64,000 bases of DNA from Thiohalobacter thiocyanaticus (GTDB lineage: Bacteria > Pseudomonadota > Gammaproteobacteria > Thiohalobacterales > Thiohalobacteraceae), in assembly GCF_002356355.1 (NCBI RefSeq), contig NZ_AP018052.1:2170001-2234000 (forward strand), in the 5' to 3' direction. Below the pieces are notes generated by a model. The model ran no database searches. It was not told the origin of the DNA and worked only from the letters and a program-made list of their open reading frames with translations. This document shows, in pieces, positions 19,888 through 31,770 of the stretch (positions are counted from its first letter, which is position 1; each line of letters begins with the position of its first letter). The position numbers were made by a program, and so were the translations under genes.

Positions 19888-20778
19888 TCAATCCACCTCC
19901 CCCTGCCGCCGCGCGGCATGTGCGGAGACATAGGCCGCGGCCACGATCAGTGCTCCGCCGCCCCATTCCTGCGGCTTGACCAGTTCGTGCGCCAGCAGGT
20001 AGGAGGACACCGCCCCGGCCACCAGCTCGAACAGCAGGATGACCGCCGAGCGGTGAATGGGCAGGTGGCTGACGCCGTACTGCACGGTCAGGGTCATCAC
20101 CACGATGCCGAAGATGCCCAGTCCGACCGCACCCAGCCAGACGCCGCCGGCCACCGTCGGCACTTCAGTCTGCCCGGCCACGACCAGCATGGTCAGTGCC
20201 ACGACAAGCACACCGACCCAGCTCACGGCGGTCTTGCTCCAGACGCTCAGCGCCTGCATGCGTCGGATCATCACGTTGCTGAGCGCAAAGCCGAACCCGG
20301 CCGAGACCGCCAGCCAGTCGCCGGTTCCCTGCGGCCAGGGCAGGCCGAGGGCCGGGTTCCAGAGCATGATAACGGCGCCGGTCAGCGCCATGGCGAACAC
20401 CAGCCTGGCCTCGCGGCTGAGTCGCTCGCCCAGGATCAGCCGCGCCAGGATCACCGACCACAGCGGCGAGAGATAGAACAGCAGCAGCACCCGCATCACC
20501 GGGCCCTCGATCACCGCCAGTACGAAGGCCACATTGCACCAGCCGTTGGCCAGCGCCATCACCAGCAGGGCCTGCGGATCGCGGCGCAGTTCGCCGCCGT
20601 GACGCCACAGCAGCACCAGTCCGAGCAGCATGGCGGTGCTGTAGGCGATCAGAATGCTCCACAGGCCGTGCAGGCCGCCGCCTTCCAGCAGCCGCAGGGG
20701 GTACCAGACGGTACCCCACATGCAGGCGGCCAGCAGCAGGCTGAGGATGGGCAGCAGAGTCAAGTTGCGGTGTGTCAC
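19888..20778 (-). CDS. EamA/DMT-family transporter
   Basis: A 296-residue inner-membrane protein with about ten hydrophobic segments arranged as two EamA repeats (LLPILSLLLAACMWGTVWYP in the first; WVGVLVVALTMLVVAGQ and VILLFELVAGAVSSYLLAHE in the second). Such proteins usually export metabolites or amino acids; the substrate is unknown. The start is a GTG (MTHRNLTLLP) very close to the dapC promoter region, so the two genes are divergent. Confidence 0.9.
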   Translation of the reverse strand: MTHRNLTLLPILSLLLAACMWGTVWYPLRLLEGGGLHGLWSILIAYSTAMLLGLVLLWRHGGELRRDPQALLVMALANGWCNVAFVLAVIEGPVMRVLLLFYLSPLWSVILARLILGERLSREARLVFAMALTGAVIMLWNPALGLPWPQGTGDWLAVSAGFGFALSNVMIRRMQALSVWSKTAVSWVGVLVVALTMLVVAGQTEVPTVAGGVWLGAVGLGIFGIVVMTLTVQYGVSHLPIHRSAVILLFELVAGAVSSYLLAHELVKPQEWGGGALIVAAAYVSAHAARRQGEVD

Positions 20779-20800
20779 AGGATGGTGGATTGCGTATAAT
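20773..20800 (+). promoter_or_regulatory. probable dapC promoter
   Basis: A perfect -10 hexamer TATAAT (20795-20800) lies 98 bases before dapC. The best -35 at standard spacing is weak (TGTCAC at 20773-20778, 16 bases away). It overlaps the start codon of the divergent DMT gene. Confidence 0.5.
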
Positions 20801-20898
20801 GTTCAGCTGTTTTGTCGGAAACCGCGCGGGCGCTGCCGGCGTGCGGCCGGCACACCATAACACGCCGACCGGCGTCAGGTATCAGGCTCAATCAGGAC

Positions 20899-22104
20899 AT
20901 GAACCCGGATCTGGAACGGCTGCAGCCCTACCCCTTCGAACGCCTGGCCCGGCTCAAGGCAGACGCCTCGCCGCCGGTGGACAGGGCCCATATCGATCTG
21001 TCCATCGGCGAGCCCAAGCATGCTGCCCCGCATTTTGTCGCCGAGGCCCTGATCAGTCACCTGCATGGCCTGTCGCAGTATCCGGTCACTCGCGGCCAGC
21101 CCGAACTGCGTCGTGCCGTCGCCGACTGGCTGAGCCGCCGTTTTCAGCTGCCGGCCGACAGCCTGGATCCGCAGACCATGGTGCTGCCGGTCAACGGCAC
21201 CCGCGAGGCCCTGTTCGCCTTCGCCCAGGCCGTGGTCGACCGCAATGCGGCCCGGCCGCGGGTGCTCATGCCCAATCCCTTCTACCAGATCTACGAGGGC
21301 GCGGCCCTGCTGGCCGGCGCCGAGCCGGTTTTGCTCAACACCACCCCGGAATCGGGCTACCTGCCCGATTTCGACCGGGTGCCCGAGGCCGTCTGGGCCG
21401 ACTGTCAGCTGCTCTATCTCTGCTCGCCCGGCAACCCCACCGGCACCGTGCTGAACATTGCGACGCTGCAGCGGCTGATCGAACTGGCCGAGCGGCATGA
21501 CTTCATCCTCGCCGCCGACGAGTGCTATTCCGAGATCTATCCCGACGAGGCCGCGCCGCCGCCCGGCCTGCTGCAGGCCGCCGCCGCCATGGGCCGCACC
21601 GACTATCGCCGCTGCGTGGTATTCCACAGCCTGTCCAAGCGCTCCAACCTGCCGGGGCTGCGTTCGGGCTTCGTCGCCGGTGACGCCGAGGTGCTGCAGG
21701 CCTTCTTCCGCTATCGCACCTATCACGGTTGCGCCATGCCGCCGGCCACCCAGGCCGCCAGCCTGCAGGCCTGGCAGGACGAGGCGCACGTGCGCGACAA
21801 TCGCGAACTGTACCGGCAGAAGTTCGCGGCCGTCACCGACATCCTGCAGCCGGTACTCGACGTCGCCCCGCCGCAGGCCGGCTTCTACCTGTGGCCGCGC
21901 ACCCCGATCGCGGACACCGACTTCGCCCGCGGCCTGTTCGCCGAGGAACAGGTCACGGTGCTGCCCGGCAGTTTTCTTTCCCGCGACACCGACAGCGGCA
22001 ACCCCGGTGCCGACCATGTACGCATGGCCCTGGTCGCGCCGCTGGAGGACTGCATCGAGGCCGCCCACCGCATCCGGTCATTCATCGAACGCATCAACCC
22101 CTAA
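20899..22104 (+). CDS. dapC: succinyldiaminopimelate transaminase
   Basis: PLP-dependent class I aminotransferase converting N-succinyl-2-amino-6-ketopimelate to N-succinyl-LL-diaminopimelate. [22 protein letters not shown] and [16 protein letters not shown] (with the PLP lysine) are conserved. The ATG at 20899 gives 401 residues beginning [16 protein letters not shown], a typical DapC start. It is followed 13 bases later by dapD, the preceding pathway step, and dapE lies at 41395. Confidence 0.95.
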   Translation: MNPDLERLQPYPFERLARLKADASPPVDRAHIDLSIGEPKHAAPHFVAEALISHLHGLSQYPVTRGQPELRRAVADWLSRRFQLPADSLDPQTMVLPVNGTREALFAFAQAVVDRNAARPRVLMPNPFYQIYEGAALLAGAEPVLLNTTPESGYLPDFDRVPEAVWADCQLLYLCSPGNPTGTVLNIATLQRLIELAERHDFILAADECYSEIYPDEAAPPPGLLQAAAAMGRTDYRRCVVFHSLSKRSNLPGLRSGFVAGDAEVLQAFFRYRTYHGCAMPPATQAASLQAWQDEAHVRDNRELYRQKFAAVTDILQPVLDVAPPQAGFYLWPRTPIADTDFARGLFAEEQVTVLPGSFLSRDTDSGNPGADHVRMALVAPLEDCIEAAHRIRSFIERINP

Positions 22105-22117
22105 AGGACACAGACCC

Positions 22118-22939
22118 ATGAGCGAAATCCAGAGCATCATCGAGGAGGCCTTCGAGCGCCGCGCCGACATCAACCCGCGCAATGTCGAAACCCTGGTCAA
22201 GGAGGCGGTGCTGGAGGCGATGGGCATGCTGGACTCGGGCCAGGCCCGGGTGGCGGAGAAGATCGACGGCAACTGGGTGGTGCATGACTGGCTGAAGAAG
22301 GCCGTGCTGTTGTCCTTCCGCATCGAAGACAACGCCTTCATCAAGGGCGGCTACACCAACTACTACGACAAGGTGCCGTCCAAATATGCCGATTACAACT
22401 CGCGCGCCTTCCGCGACGACGGCGTGCGCGTGGTACCGCCGGCCACCGCCCGGCGCGGCAGCTACATCGCCCCCGGCGTGGTGCTGATGCCCTCCTACGT
22501 CAACATCGGCGCCTATGTCGACTCCGGCACCATGGTCGACACCTGGGCCACCGTGGGCTCCTGTGCCCAGATCGGGAAGAACGTGCATCTGTCCGGCGGT
22601 GTCGGCATCGGCGGCGTGCTGGAGCCGATCCAGGCCGCCCCCACCATCATCGAGGACAACTGCTTCATCGGCGCCCGCTCCGAGATCGTCGAGGGCGTGA
22701 TCGTCGAGGAAGGTTCGGTCATCTCGATGGGCGTCTACATCGGCCAGAGCACCAAGATCTACGACCGCGACACCGGCGAGGTCCTCTACGGCCGGGTACC
22801 CGCCGGCTCGGTGGTGGTATCCGGCAACCTGCCCTCGAAGGACGGCAGCTACAGCCTGTACTGCGCCGTCATCGTGAAGAAGGTCGACGAGAAGACCCGC
22901 GGCAAGGTGGGCCTCAACGAACTGCTGCGGGATATCTGA
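22118..22939 (+). CDS. dapD: tetrahydrodipicolinate N-succinyltransferase
   Basis: Succinylates tetrahydrodipicolinate in the lysine/diaminopimelate pathway. A helical N-terminal domain ([20 protein letters not shown]) precedes hexapeptide repeats ([40 protein letters not shown]). At 273 residues it matches the usual 274. The start ATG at 22118 follows AAGGACACAGACCC. Confidence 0.97.
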   Translation: MSEIQSIIEEAFERRADINPRNVETLVKEAVLEAMGMLDSGQARVAEKIDGNWVVHDWLKKAVLLSFRIEDNAFIKGGYTNYYDKVPSKYADYNSRAFRDDGVRVVPPATARRGSYIAPGVVLMPSYVNIGAYVDSGTMVDTWATVGSCAQIGKNVHLSGGVGIGGVLEPIQAAPTIIEDNCFIGARSEIVEGVIVEEGSVISMGVYIGQSTKIYDRDTGEVLYGRVPAGSVVVSGNLPSKDGSYSLYCAVIVKKVDEKTRGKVGLNELLRDI

Positions 22940-22983
22940 ATACAGGCCCCAGATGCTAGGTTCCAGGGCCGAGGTATAGTACC

Positions 22984-23063
22984 GTAGGTCGGGTCAGCCC
23001 GAAGGGCATAACCCGACGCCATCCGGCCCTGTGTCGGGTTACGCTGCGGCTGACCCGACCTAC
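22984..23063. repeat. palindromic repeat, family 2
   Basis: GTAGGTCGGGTCAGCCCG at the left and CTGACCCGACCTAC at the right, with the internal GTAACCCGAC/GTCGGGTTAC-type pairing. Both arms share the same GGGTCAGCC variant instead of GGGTTAGCC, a compensatory change that suggests the folded form is maintained. It lies between dapD and mrpA. Confidence 0.9.
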
Positions 23064-23098
23064 CTTGGACCTGGTACGCAGAACCTAGAACCTGATTT

Positions 23099-25914
<2,816 letters not shown>

Positions 25915-25915
<1 letters not shown>

Positions 25916-26244
25916 TGGAAGCCCTCGTTGCCGTCATCATCGGTGTGCTCACCGCCTGCGGGGTGTATCTCAGCCTGCGCCGGCGCAGCTTCCCCGTGGT
26001 GCTGGGCATCACCCTGCTGTCCTACGCGGTGAACCTGTTCCTGTTCGCCATGGGCCGGCTGACCATCGGCCGGCCGGCCGTCATTGACGCGGCCGCGGCC
26101 GGCTACACCGACCCGCTGCCGCAGGCGCTGGTACTGACCGCCATCGTCATCAGCTTCGCCATGACCGCCTTCGTCATCATGCTCGCACTCAAGGCCCGCG
26201 CCGAGCTGGGCGACGACCGGGTCGACGGGAACCGGCCGACATGA
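25915..26244 (+). CDS. mrpC: Mrp antiporter subunit C
   Basis: NuoK-like membrane subunit of 109 residues with three hydrophobic helices (VIIGVLTACGVYLSL; VVLGITLLSYAVNLFLFAMG; LTAIVISFAMTAFVIMLAL). PLPQALVLTAIVISFA is the conserved NuoK/MrpC segment. The ATG at 25915 overlaps the mrpA stop as TGATG, and its own stop overlaps mrpD as ATGA. Confidence 0.95.
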
Positions 26245-27755
26245 TGCAGCATCTGGTCATCGCGCCCGTGCTGCTGCCGCTGCTGGCCGGTATCGCGCTG
26301 CTGCTGCTGCGGCCGCTGCCCATCGGCTGGCGCCGGGTGCTGAGTCTGCTGGCCGTGCTGGCGCAGGTGTGGCTGGCCCTGCTGCTGCTCGGGCAGGCCG
26401 GTGACGGCGGCATTTTCACCTATGCCCTGGGCGACTGGCCGGCCCCCTATGGCATCGTGCTGGTGGCCGACCGGCTGGCCGCGGGCATGCTGCTGATCAC
26501 TGCCCTGCTGGGCCTGCTGGCCCTGCTCTATGCCAGCCGCGGCACCGATCTGGAAGGCCGGCATTTCCATGTGCTGTTCCAGCTGCAGCTGTTCGGCCTG
26601 AACGGAGCCTTCCTCACCGGCGACCTGTTCAACCTGTTCGTCTTCTTCGAGATCCTGCTGCTGGCCTCCTACGGTCTGCTGCTGCACGGCGGCGGACCGG
26701 AGCGCACCCGCGCCGGGCTGCACTTCGTGGTCATCAACCTGGCCGGCTCCACCCTGTTCCTGTTCGCGGTCGGCACCCTCTACGGCGTGCTCGGCACCCT
26801 CAACATGGCCGATCTGGCCCGGCGCATGGCCCAGGTCGGCCCCGCCGAGTTGGGCCTGGTGCAGGCCGCCGGTCTACTGCTGTTCGGGGTGTTTGCCCTG
26901 AAGGCCGCGCTGGTGCCGCTGTACCTGTGGCTGCCCGCCGCCTATGCCGGCACCAGCGCGCCGGTGGCGGCCCTGTTCGCCGTCATGACCAAGGTCGGGG
27001 TCTACAGCATCGTGCGCCTGGACACCCTGATCTTCGGCGCGCAGGCCGGTGACAGCGCCCATCTGCTGGGCGACTGGCTGCTGCCGCTGGCGCTGCTCAC
27101 GCTGGCCATCGGCATGGCCGGGGTGGTGGCCAGCACCGGCCTGCGCCAGCAGGCCGCCTACCTGGTCATCGCCTCGGTCGGCACCCTGCTCATCGCCGCC
27201 GGCCTGGGCACGGCCGGTGGGCTGGCCGCCGGTCTCTACTACCTGCCACACACCACCTTCGCCGCCGCCGCCCTGTTCCTGCTCGCCGACAGCATCGCCC
27301 GCCGCCGCGGCAAACTGGCCGACCGCTTCGCCCCGGACGGCACCCTGAGTCATCCACGCCTGCTGGGCGGGCTCTTCTTCATCACCGCCGTGCTGATCGC
27401 CGGCCTGCCGCCGCTGTCGGGCTTTGTGGCCAAGTTCCTCATCCTGCGCGCGGCCCTGCCGCATCCGGACCTGGCCTGGATAATGGCGGTGGTACTGGTG
27501 ACCAGCCTGCTGGCGCTCATCGCCCTGGCCCGCAGCGGCAGTGTGCTGTTCTACCGCGCGCGCGTGGTCAATCCGCCGGCGGGCGGCGAGCGTCTGCTGC
27601 CGGAACTGGCGCCTGCCGCCGCCCTGCTGCTGCTGTGCCTGGGACTGGTCCTCTGGGCCGGGCCTGTGCACGAATACACCCTGCGCACGGCCCAGCAGCT
27701 GCATCACCCGCAGATCTATATCGACGCCGTACTGGGTCGGGAGGTCGCGCCATGA
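26241..27755 (+). CDS. mrpD: Mrp antiporter subunit D
   Basis: NuoM/N-like channel subunit (504 residues, about 14 transmembrane helices). GDLFNLFVFFEILLLASYGL holds the key membrane Glu; KAALVPLYLWLPAAYAGTSA and PLSGFVAKFLIL are conserved. It is joined by 4-base ATGA overlaps to mrpC and mrpE. Confidence 0.95.
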   Translation: MMQHLVIAPVLLPLLAGIALLLLRPLPIGWRRVLSLLAVLAQVWLALLLLGQAGDGGIFTYALGDWPAPYGIVLVADRLAAGMLLITALLGLLALLYASRGTDLEGRHFHVLFQLQLFGLNGAFLTGDLFNLFVFFEILLLASYGLLLHGGGPERTRAGLHFVVINLAGSTLFLFAVGTLYGVLGTLNMADLARRMAQVGPAELGLVQAAGLLLFGVFALKAALVPLYLWLPAAYAGTSAPVAALFAVMTKVGVYSIVRLDTLIFGAQAGDSAHLLGDWLLPLALLTLAIGMAGVVASTGLRQQAAYLVIASVGTLLIAAGLGTAGGLAAGLYYLPHTTFAAAALFLLADSIARRRGKLADRFAPDGTLSHPRLLGGLFFITAVLIAGLPPLSGFVAKFLILRAALPHPDLAWIMAVVLVTSLLALIALARSGSVLFYRARVVNPPAGGERLLPELAPAAALLLLCLGLVLWAGPVHEYTLRTAQQLHHPQIYIDAVLGREVAP

Positions 27756-28243
27756 TCCAGCGTCTGCTGCCGCATCCCCTGCTCACTCCCATCCTGGCCC
27801 TGGTCTGGATGCTGCTGGCGAACGAATTCAGTGCCGGGCACGCCGTGCTGGGCCTGCTGCTGGGCTGGGCCATCCCCATCTTCACCCTGCGCTTCTGGCC
27901 GGAGCAGACCCGCATCCGCCGGCCGCTGACCCTGCTGCGCTTCATCGCCGTGGTGCTGTATGACATCCTCATCGCCAACCTGGCCGTGGCGCAGCTCATC
28001 GTCAGCCGTCCCCGCCGCCTGCAGCCGGCCTTCCTGGAAGTGCCGCTGGATGTCCGTTCGGACCTGGCCATCAGCCTGCTGGCCAACACCATCTCGCTCA
28101 CCCCGGGCACGGTCTCGGCCGAACTCTCGCCCGAGCGCGACCGACTGTTGGTGCACGCCCTGCACGCGACCGATACCGAGGCCCTGGTGGCGACCATCAA
28201 GACGCGCTACGAGGCACCGCTGAAGGAGATCTTCGAGGAATGA
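27752..28243 (+). CDS. mrpE: Mrp antiporter subunit E
   Basis: A 163-residue membrane subunit with no complex I counterpart. Two or three N-terminal helices (LLTPILALVWMLLANEF; GHAVLGLLLGWAIPIFTL) precede a cytoplasmic domain containing LANTISLTPGTVSAEL, the MrpE signature. The ATG at 27752 overlaps the mrpD stop. Confidence 0.94.
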   Translation: MIQRLLPHPLLTPILALVWMLLANEFSAGHAVLGLLLGWAIPIFTLRFWPEQTRIRRPLTLLRFIAVVLYDILIANLAVAQLIVSRPRRLQPAFLEVPLDVRSDLAISLLANTISLTPGTVSAELSPERDRLLVHALHATDTEALVATIKTRYEAPLKEIFEE

Positions 28244-28509
28244 TCGACACCGCGCTCACTATCGCCTTCACCCTGGTCGGGCTGGCCGTGGCGTTGAGCC
28301 TGTGGCGGCTGCTGCGCGGCCCGGACGCGCCGGATCGCATCCTGGCCCTGGATACCCTGTACGTGAACACCATCGCCCTGCTGGTGCTGTTCGGCATCCA
28401 GATCGACAGCAATATCTACTTCGAGGCGGCGCTGCTGATCGCCCTGATGGGCTTCGTGGGAACGGTCGCGCTGTGCAAGTATCTGCTGCGCGGGGACATC
28501 ATCGAGTGA
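28240..28509 (+). CDS. mrpF: Mrp antiporter subunit F
   Basis: A small three-helix membrane subunit of 89 residues. LLRGPDAPDRILALDTLYVN is the MrpF family motif, and the last helix includes FEAALLIALMGFVGTVALCK. Overlaps of 4 bases on both sides keep it in the operon reading chain. Confidence 0.94.
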   Translation: MIDTALTIAFTLVGLAVALSLWRLLRGPDAPDRILALDTLYVNTIALLVLFGIQIDSNIYFEAALLIALMGFVGTVALCKYLLRGDIIE

Positions 28510-28835
28510 ACATCATGCTGGAATACCTGCTTGCCTTCCTGATCATCGCCGGCGGCGCCTTCACCTTCATCGGCTCGCTGGGCCTGGCCCGGCTGCGCGA
28601 TTTCTACAGCCGCCTGCACGGCCCGACCAAGGCCACCACCCTGGGCGTGGGCTGCGTGCTGATCGCCTCGGCGGTCTACTTCAGCCAAGGCGAGAGCGCC
28701 AGTTACCATGAGATCCTGATCACCCTGTTCCTGTTCATCACCGCGCCGGTCAGCGCCCACCTGCTGGCCAAGGCGGCGCTGCACCTGAAGCTGGCCTCGC
28801 TGGCGCGGCGGCCGGAGTCGGAAAACCTGGATTGA
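28506..28835 (+). CDS. mrpG: Mrp antiporter subunit G
   Basis: Last subunit of the antiporter, three helices, with GSLGLARLRDFYSRLHGPTK as the diagnostic MrpG segment. A GTG at 28506 shares GTGA with the mrpF stop, matching the overlap pattern of the whole operon (109 residues). An ATG at 28515 would give 106 residues. The completed set A(B)CDEFG suggests a functional antiporter for Na+ and alkaline pH tolerance. Confidence 0.93.
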   Translation: MNIMLEYLLAFLIIAGGAFTFIGSLGLARLRDFYSRLHGPTKATTLGVGCVLIASAVYFSQGESASYHEILITLFLFITAPVSAHLLAKAALHLKLASLARRPESENLD

Positions 28836-28868
28836 TCGGGGCCGGCCGGGATGCCGGACACCGGGACC

Positions 28869-29849
28869 TCAGTCGTCGATCTCGATGCTGATGTCGCGAT
28901 GCAGCTTATCGTTCTTGATCAGATCCGCCAGGCGCACGGGGCGCTTGGTTTCGACCTCGATCTCAAGATTGCCGCCCTTTTCGATGAAGCCCTGCAGGGC
29001 CTTGATACTGTCTTCGTCCAGGTCGCCCTCTGTCACCTGCTGTTTCATCTGCGGATTGACGCCGACATGCATCCCCGCCTTCATGGCTTCGAACGGCACC
29101 TCTTCCTCGTTCAGGGCCGTGGCATAGTTATATGAACCCAGGGCGGACAGCCGTGCCATTCGTTCGAAGGCACCGTAGTCCTCAAGCCCGGCACGGGCGC
29201 CGACCAGTTCGATACGGCCGAACTCGGCCAGCAGCTGCTGGGGCGCGAAGATGGCGGCCTGGATCTGTTTTTCGGGATCGATCTCGAACAGCGGTCGGGT
29301 TCGCTGCAGCCTGAGCTCGATTGCGTTACGGGCCAGGTTTTCCGCATCCAGTTCCACCGTCAGAGTGAGCTTTTCGTCATCACGCTCGTAGGCATACCCC
29401 ACTGCGCCGTCGAGCCGGGTCTCCTTGATACCCAGGGTGCGCGCCAGCTTGAGCGGTTCGGCCAGCATCTGGTAGAGCATATTCTCCTGAATCCGGGTGG
29501 GGTCGGGATCGGTGACGAGTTCGTAGCCGCTGAAGCTGATGAGCTTGCGGTTTTCATCACGGGCGCCGGCGATTTTCACCCTGTCCAGCCGGCCGGTGAT
29601 CCGCTGCTGCTGATCGCCGAATTCCATCACGACGATATTCAGATCCACACCTTTCAGCGCGATACTGTCTGACAGCGGCGAGTAGGAGGCGTCGTCATAG
29701 CGGATGGCATCGGTAAGGTCCTTGTCGTAGAGGAAATCCTCGAAGGCCTCCACCCCCTTGGCCGAGGCATAGAAATAGCCGCCGGCCAGCACGATGGCCA
29801 GCCCGGCGGCGCCACCATAGATCAGATTCTTGTTATTGAGTGCGCTCAT
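28869..29849 (-). CDS. membrane-anchored protein of unknown function
   Basis: Not recognised. The 326 residues begin with a single N-terminal hydrophobic anchor (LIYGGAAGLAIVLAGGYFYA) and continue as a soluble, probably periplasmic domain rich in alternating hydrophobic and polar segments (DSIALKGVDLNIVVMEFGDQ), ending in an acidic tail (DISIEIDD). The shape resembles YdgA/DUF945-like or AsmA-like envelope proteins, but no motif proves it. It begins 10 bases after the 633-residue secreted protein, so the two are probably co-transcribed. Confidence 0.75.
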   Translation of the reverse strand: MSALNNKNLIYGGAAGLAIVLAGGYFYASAKGVEAFEDFLYDKDLTDAIRYDDASYSPLSDSIALKGVDLNIVVMEFGDQQQRITGRLDRVKIAGARDENRKLISFSGYELVTDPDPTRIQENMLYQMLAEPLKLARTLGIKETRLDGAVGYAYERDDEKLTLTVELDAENLARNAIELRLQRTRPLFEIDPEKQIQAAIFAPQQLLAEFGRIELVGARAGLEDYGAFERMARLSALGSYNYATALNEEEVPFEAMKAGMHVGVNPQMKQQVTEGDLDEDSIKALQGFIEKGGNLEIEVETKRPVRLADLIKNDKLHRDISIEIDD

Positions 29850-29859
29850 GGCTGTGTCC

Positions 29860-31761
29860 TCAGGGATTGGCGGCCAGGTTGAATTCCATGTCGTCGTCCT
29901 CGTACCAGGCCTTCATCATGTCCTCGACCTCCATTTCCTCCAGACACTTGTCTGTCATGCAGGCCACGGCCTGATCCACGGCGATCTCGAATACCGGTCG
30001 GCCCTTGGCGTCGAACTCGAATCCGAATTCCGGCTCCATGCGGATCAGCATCCAGCCATCCAGTTCCACGCCGCTGGCGTTGTGGCTCACCTGCATGGCA
30101 TAGGGCGCCTCGATCTCGCCATCGTCGGCCTCGACCAGCAGATGCAGCGGTCCGGGCAGGCGCACCCGACCGGCGTCCACCTGATTCAGATACTGGGCCG
30201 GATGGGCAAGTACCAGCGCCCCGCCCAGGGCGCTGCCGTGGTAGGCGCGGGTGCTGGTGAAGTCGATGCGATGCCGTGCCAGCTGCTCCTTCGCCAGCTG
30301 CAGCGTGGCATAGAACCGCACCCGGTCGTAGGGTGAGGCGTTGACCAGTTCCTGATACTGCCTGTCCAGGCTGGACTGGTGCTGCGCCCGCAGCTGGGCC
30401 AGGCGCTGGCGTTCCATCTCTGCACGTCTGCGCTCGGCCTCGGCAAAGGCGGCGCGCTTGGCCGCGAAGTCGGCATCGACCTGCACCATCCAGGGCGTGC
30501 CGCGCTGGCGCAGGGCACGGCCGGCCTTGTGGAAGGCGGTATCGGGATTCTGGGCGTTGAGATTCTTCTGATAGTCGGTGGTCGGCGTCAGGGAGAAGCT
30601 GTCGGTGATGACGAAGCTGACCTGGCTGAACTGATTGGTGTTGCTGTAGCCGTAGAAATCCCGGTATATCGCCGTGATCGACTGCGCCAGTGTCGTGGCG
30701 GCGGGATCGGCCTTGAGCGCGTCATTATCGGTGAGGACGATGAGCGGGGTGTTCTCCAGGCGCCAGACCTGGTTGTTGCCGTTCACATAGGTGGCGAAAT
30801 AATGCGCCCGCAGTTCCGGGTCCTGCCCCAGCCAGACCAGCAGCTTGTCTGAGGTGAAGCTGCGGTTCCAGCGGTCCGTGGTGGTGGTCCTGTTGCGCGC
30901 CACCACCTGGCGCGGCAGACCGCGGTCGAGATTGAAGCCGTCGACCCAGTAGCCGTTCAACGTGGCGAAGGGCTGATTCTGCCCCTCGTAGTAGAAGCGG
31001 GCCTGAGTCGGGCGGTTCTTCACCCTGGAGTGGACATAGCCGTTGATGCAGTCATACTCCCGCGTCATTTCGAAACTCGGCCCGAACCGGGCCTGGAGAT
31101 CGAAGAAGGCGCGGATGCGGCAGCCGTCGGTACGGCTCGTGATTTCCTGCGCCTCGCCGACCTCGCCGCTGACGCGGAGCAGGCCGCCGGGCTTCCAGCC
31201 GGCGATCTCCAGCGCCGGCGGCGCGGCCGGTGCCGGTTCGATCACTGTCTCAGCTGCGGCGGCCGGCGTGGGCGTGGGTGTGGGTGTGGATGCGGATGCG
31301 GGTGCGGATGCGGGTGCGGATTGGGCGGCTGCCGGGGCATCGGGGATGGATGCAGTCGCCGCAGCGGGCGGGGCGGAAGCCGGCTCGGACCCGGCGACCG
31401 CCGCGGCCGGCGGCGACACCGGTATCTGCTGGGCGATCCAGCCGTTGCCGCGTTCGGCCCGGCCGGTCCAGACGGACCGGTCCCCGGCCCGGCCCTCGAT
31501 GCTCATGGTCTGCGCCTCGGCGCACTCGCGCACCAGCACATGCCCCAGCTTCTGCAGAATATCCAGATATTCCTCGGTCGCGAACCTGCCGGCGTCACCG
31601 CCACTGACCTGCATCCGGACGTCCTCCCGGCACCAGGGCTCGCCCAGCGCAGTAAAGGACATGTCCAGCGATTTGCTGTGGGCGAACACCTTGTCGGCAT
31701 GCGCCGGCGCTATCATGCAACTGGCAAATGCGGCTGCCAGAACCCGCCGTTGATACTTCAT
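29860..31761 (-). CDS. secreted protein of unknown function with Pro/Ala linker
   Basis: Not recognised. A signal peptide (MKYQRRVLAAAFASCMIAPAHA) is followed by a small N-terminal domain (~23-115), a low-complexity Ala/Pro/Ser/Thr linker (~116-185, including ASTPTPTPTPAAAAE), a larger central domain (~186-420, with RFYYEGQNQPFATLNGYWVDG), a charged coiled coil (AEAERRRAEMERQRLAQLRA) and a C-terminal domain (~450-633). Cysteines are few and could pair in the periplasm. It sits in the middle of a three-gene run, 9 bases after a glycine-zipper lipoprotein and 10 bases before an anchored protein. Confidence 0.75.
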   Translation of the reverse strand: MKYQRRVLAAAFASCMIAPAHADKVFAHSKSLDMSFTALGEPWCREDVRMQVSGGDAGRFATEEYLDILQKLGHVLVRECAEAQTMSIEGRAGDRSVWTGRAERGNGWIAQQIPVSPPAAAVAGSEPASAPPAAATASIPDAPAAAQSAPASAPASASTPTPTPTPAAAAETVIEPAPAAPPALEIAGWKPGGLLRVSGEVGEAQEITSRTDGCRIRAFFDLQARFGPSFEMTREYDCINGYVHSRVKNRPTQARFYYEGQNQPFATLNGYWVDGFNLDRGLPRQVVARNRTTTTDRWNRSFTSDKLLVWLGQDPELRAHYFATYVNGNNQVWRLENTPLIVLTDNDALKADPAATTLAQSITAIYRDFYGYSNTNQFSQVSFVITDSFSLTPTTDYQKNLNAQNPDTAFHKAGRALRQRGTPWMVQVDADFAAKRAAFAEAERRRAEMERQRLAQLRAQHQSSLDRQYQELVNASPYDRVRFYATLQLAKEQLARHRIDFTSTRAYHGSALGGALVLAHPAQYLNQVDAGRVRLPGPLHLLVEADDGEIEAPYAMQVSHNASGVELDGWMLIRMEPEFGFEFDAKGRPVFEIAVDQAVACMTDKCLEEMEVEDMMKAWYEDDDMEFNLAANP

Positions 31762-31770
31762 GCCGCCTCC

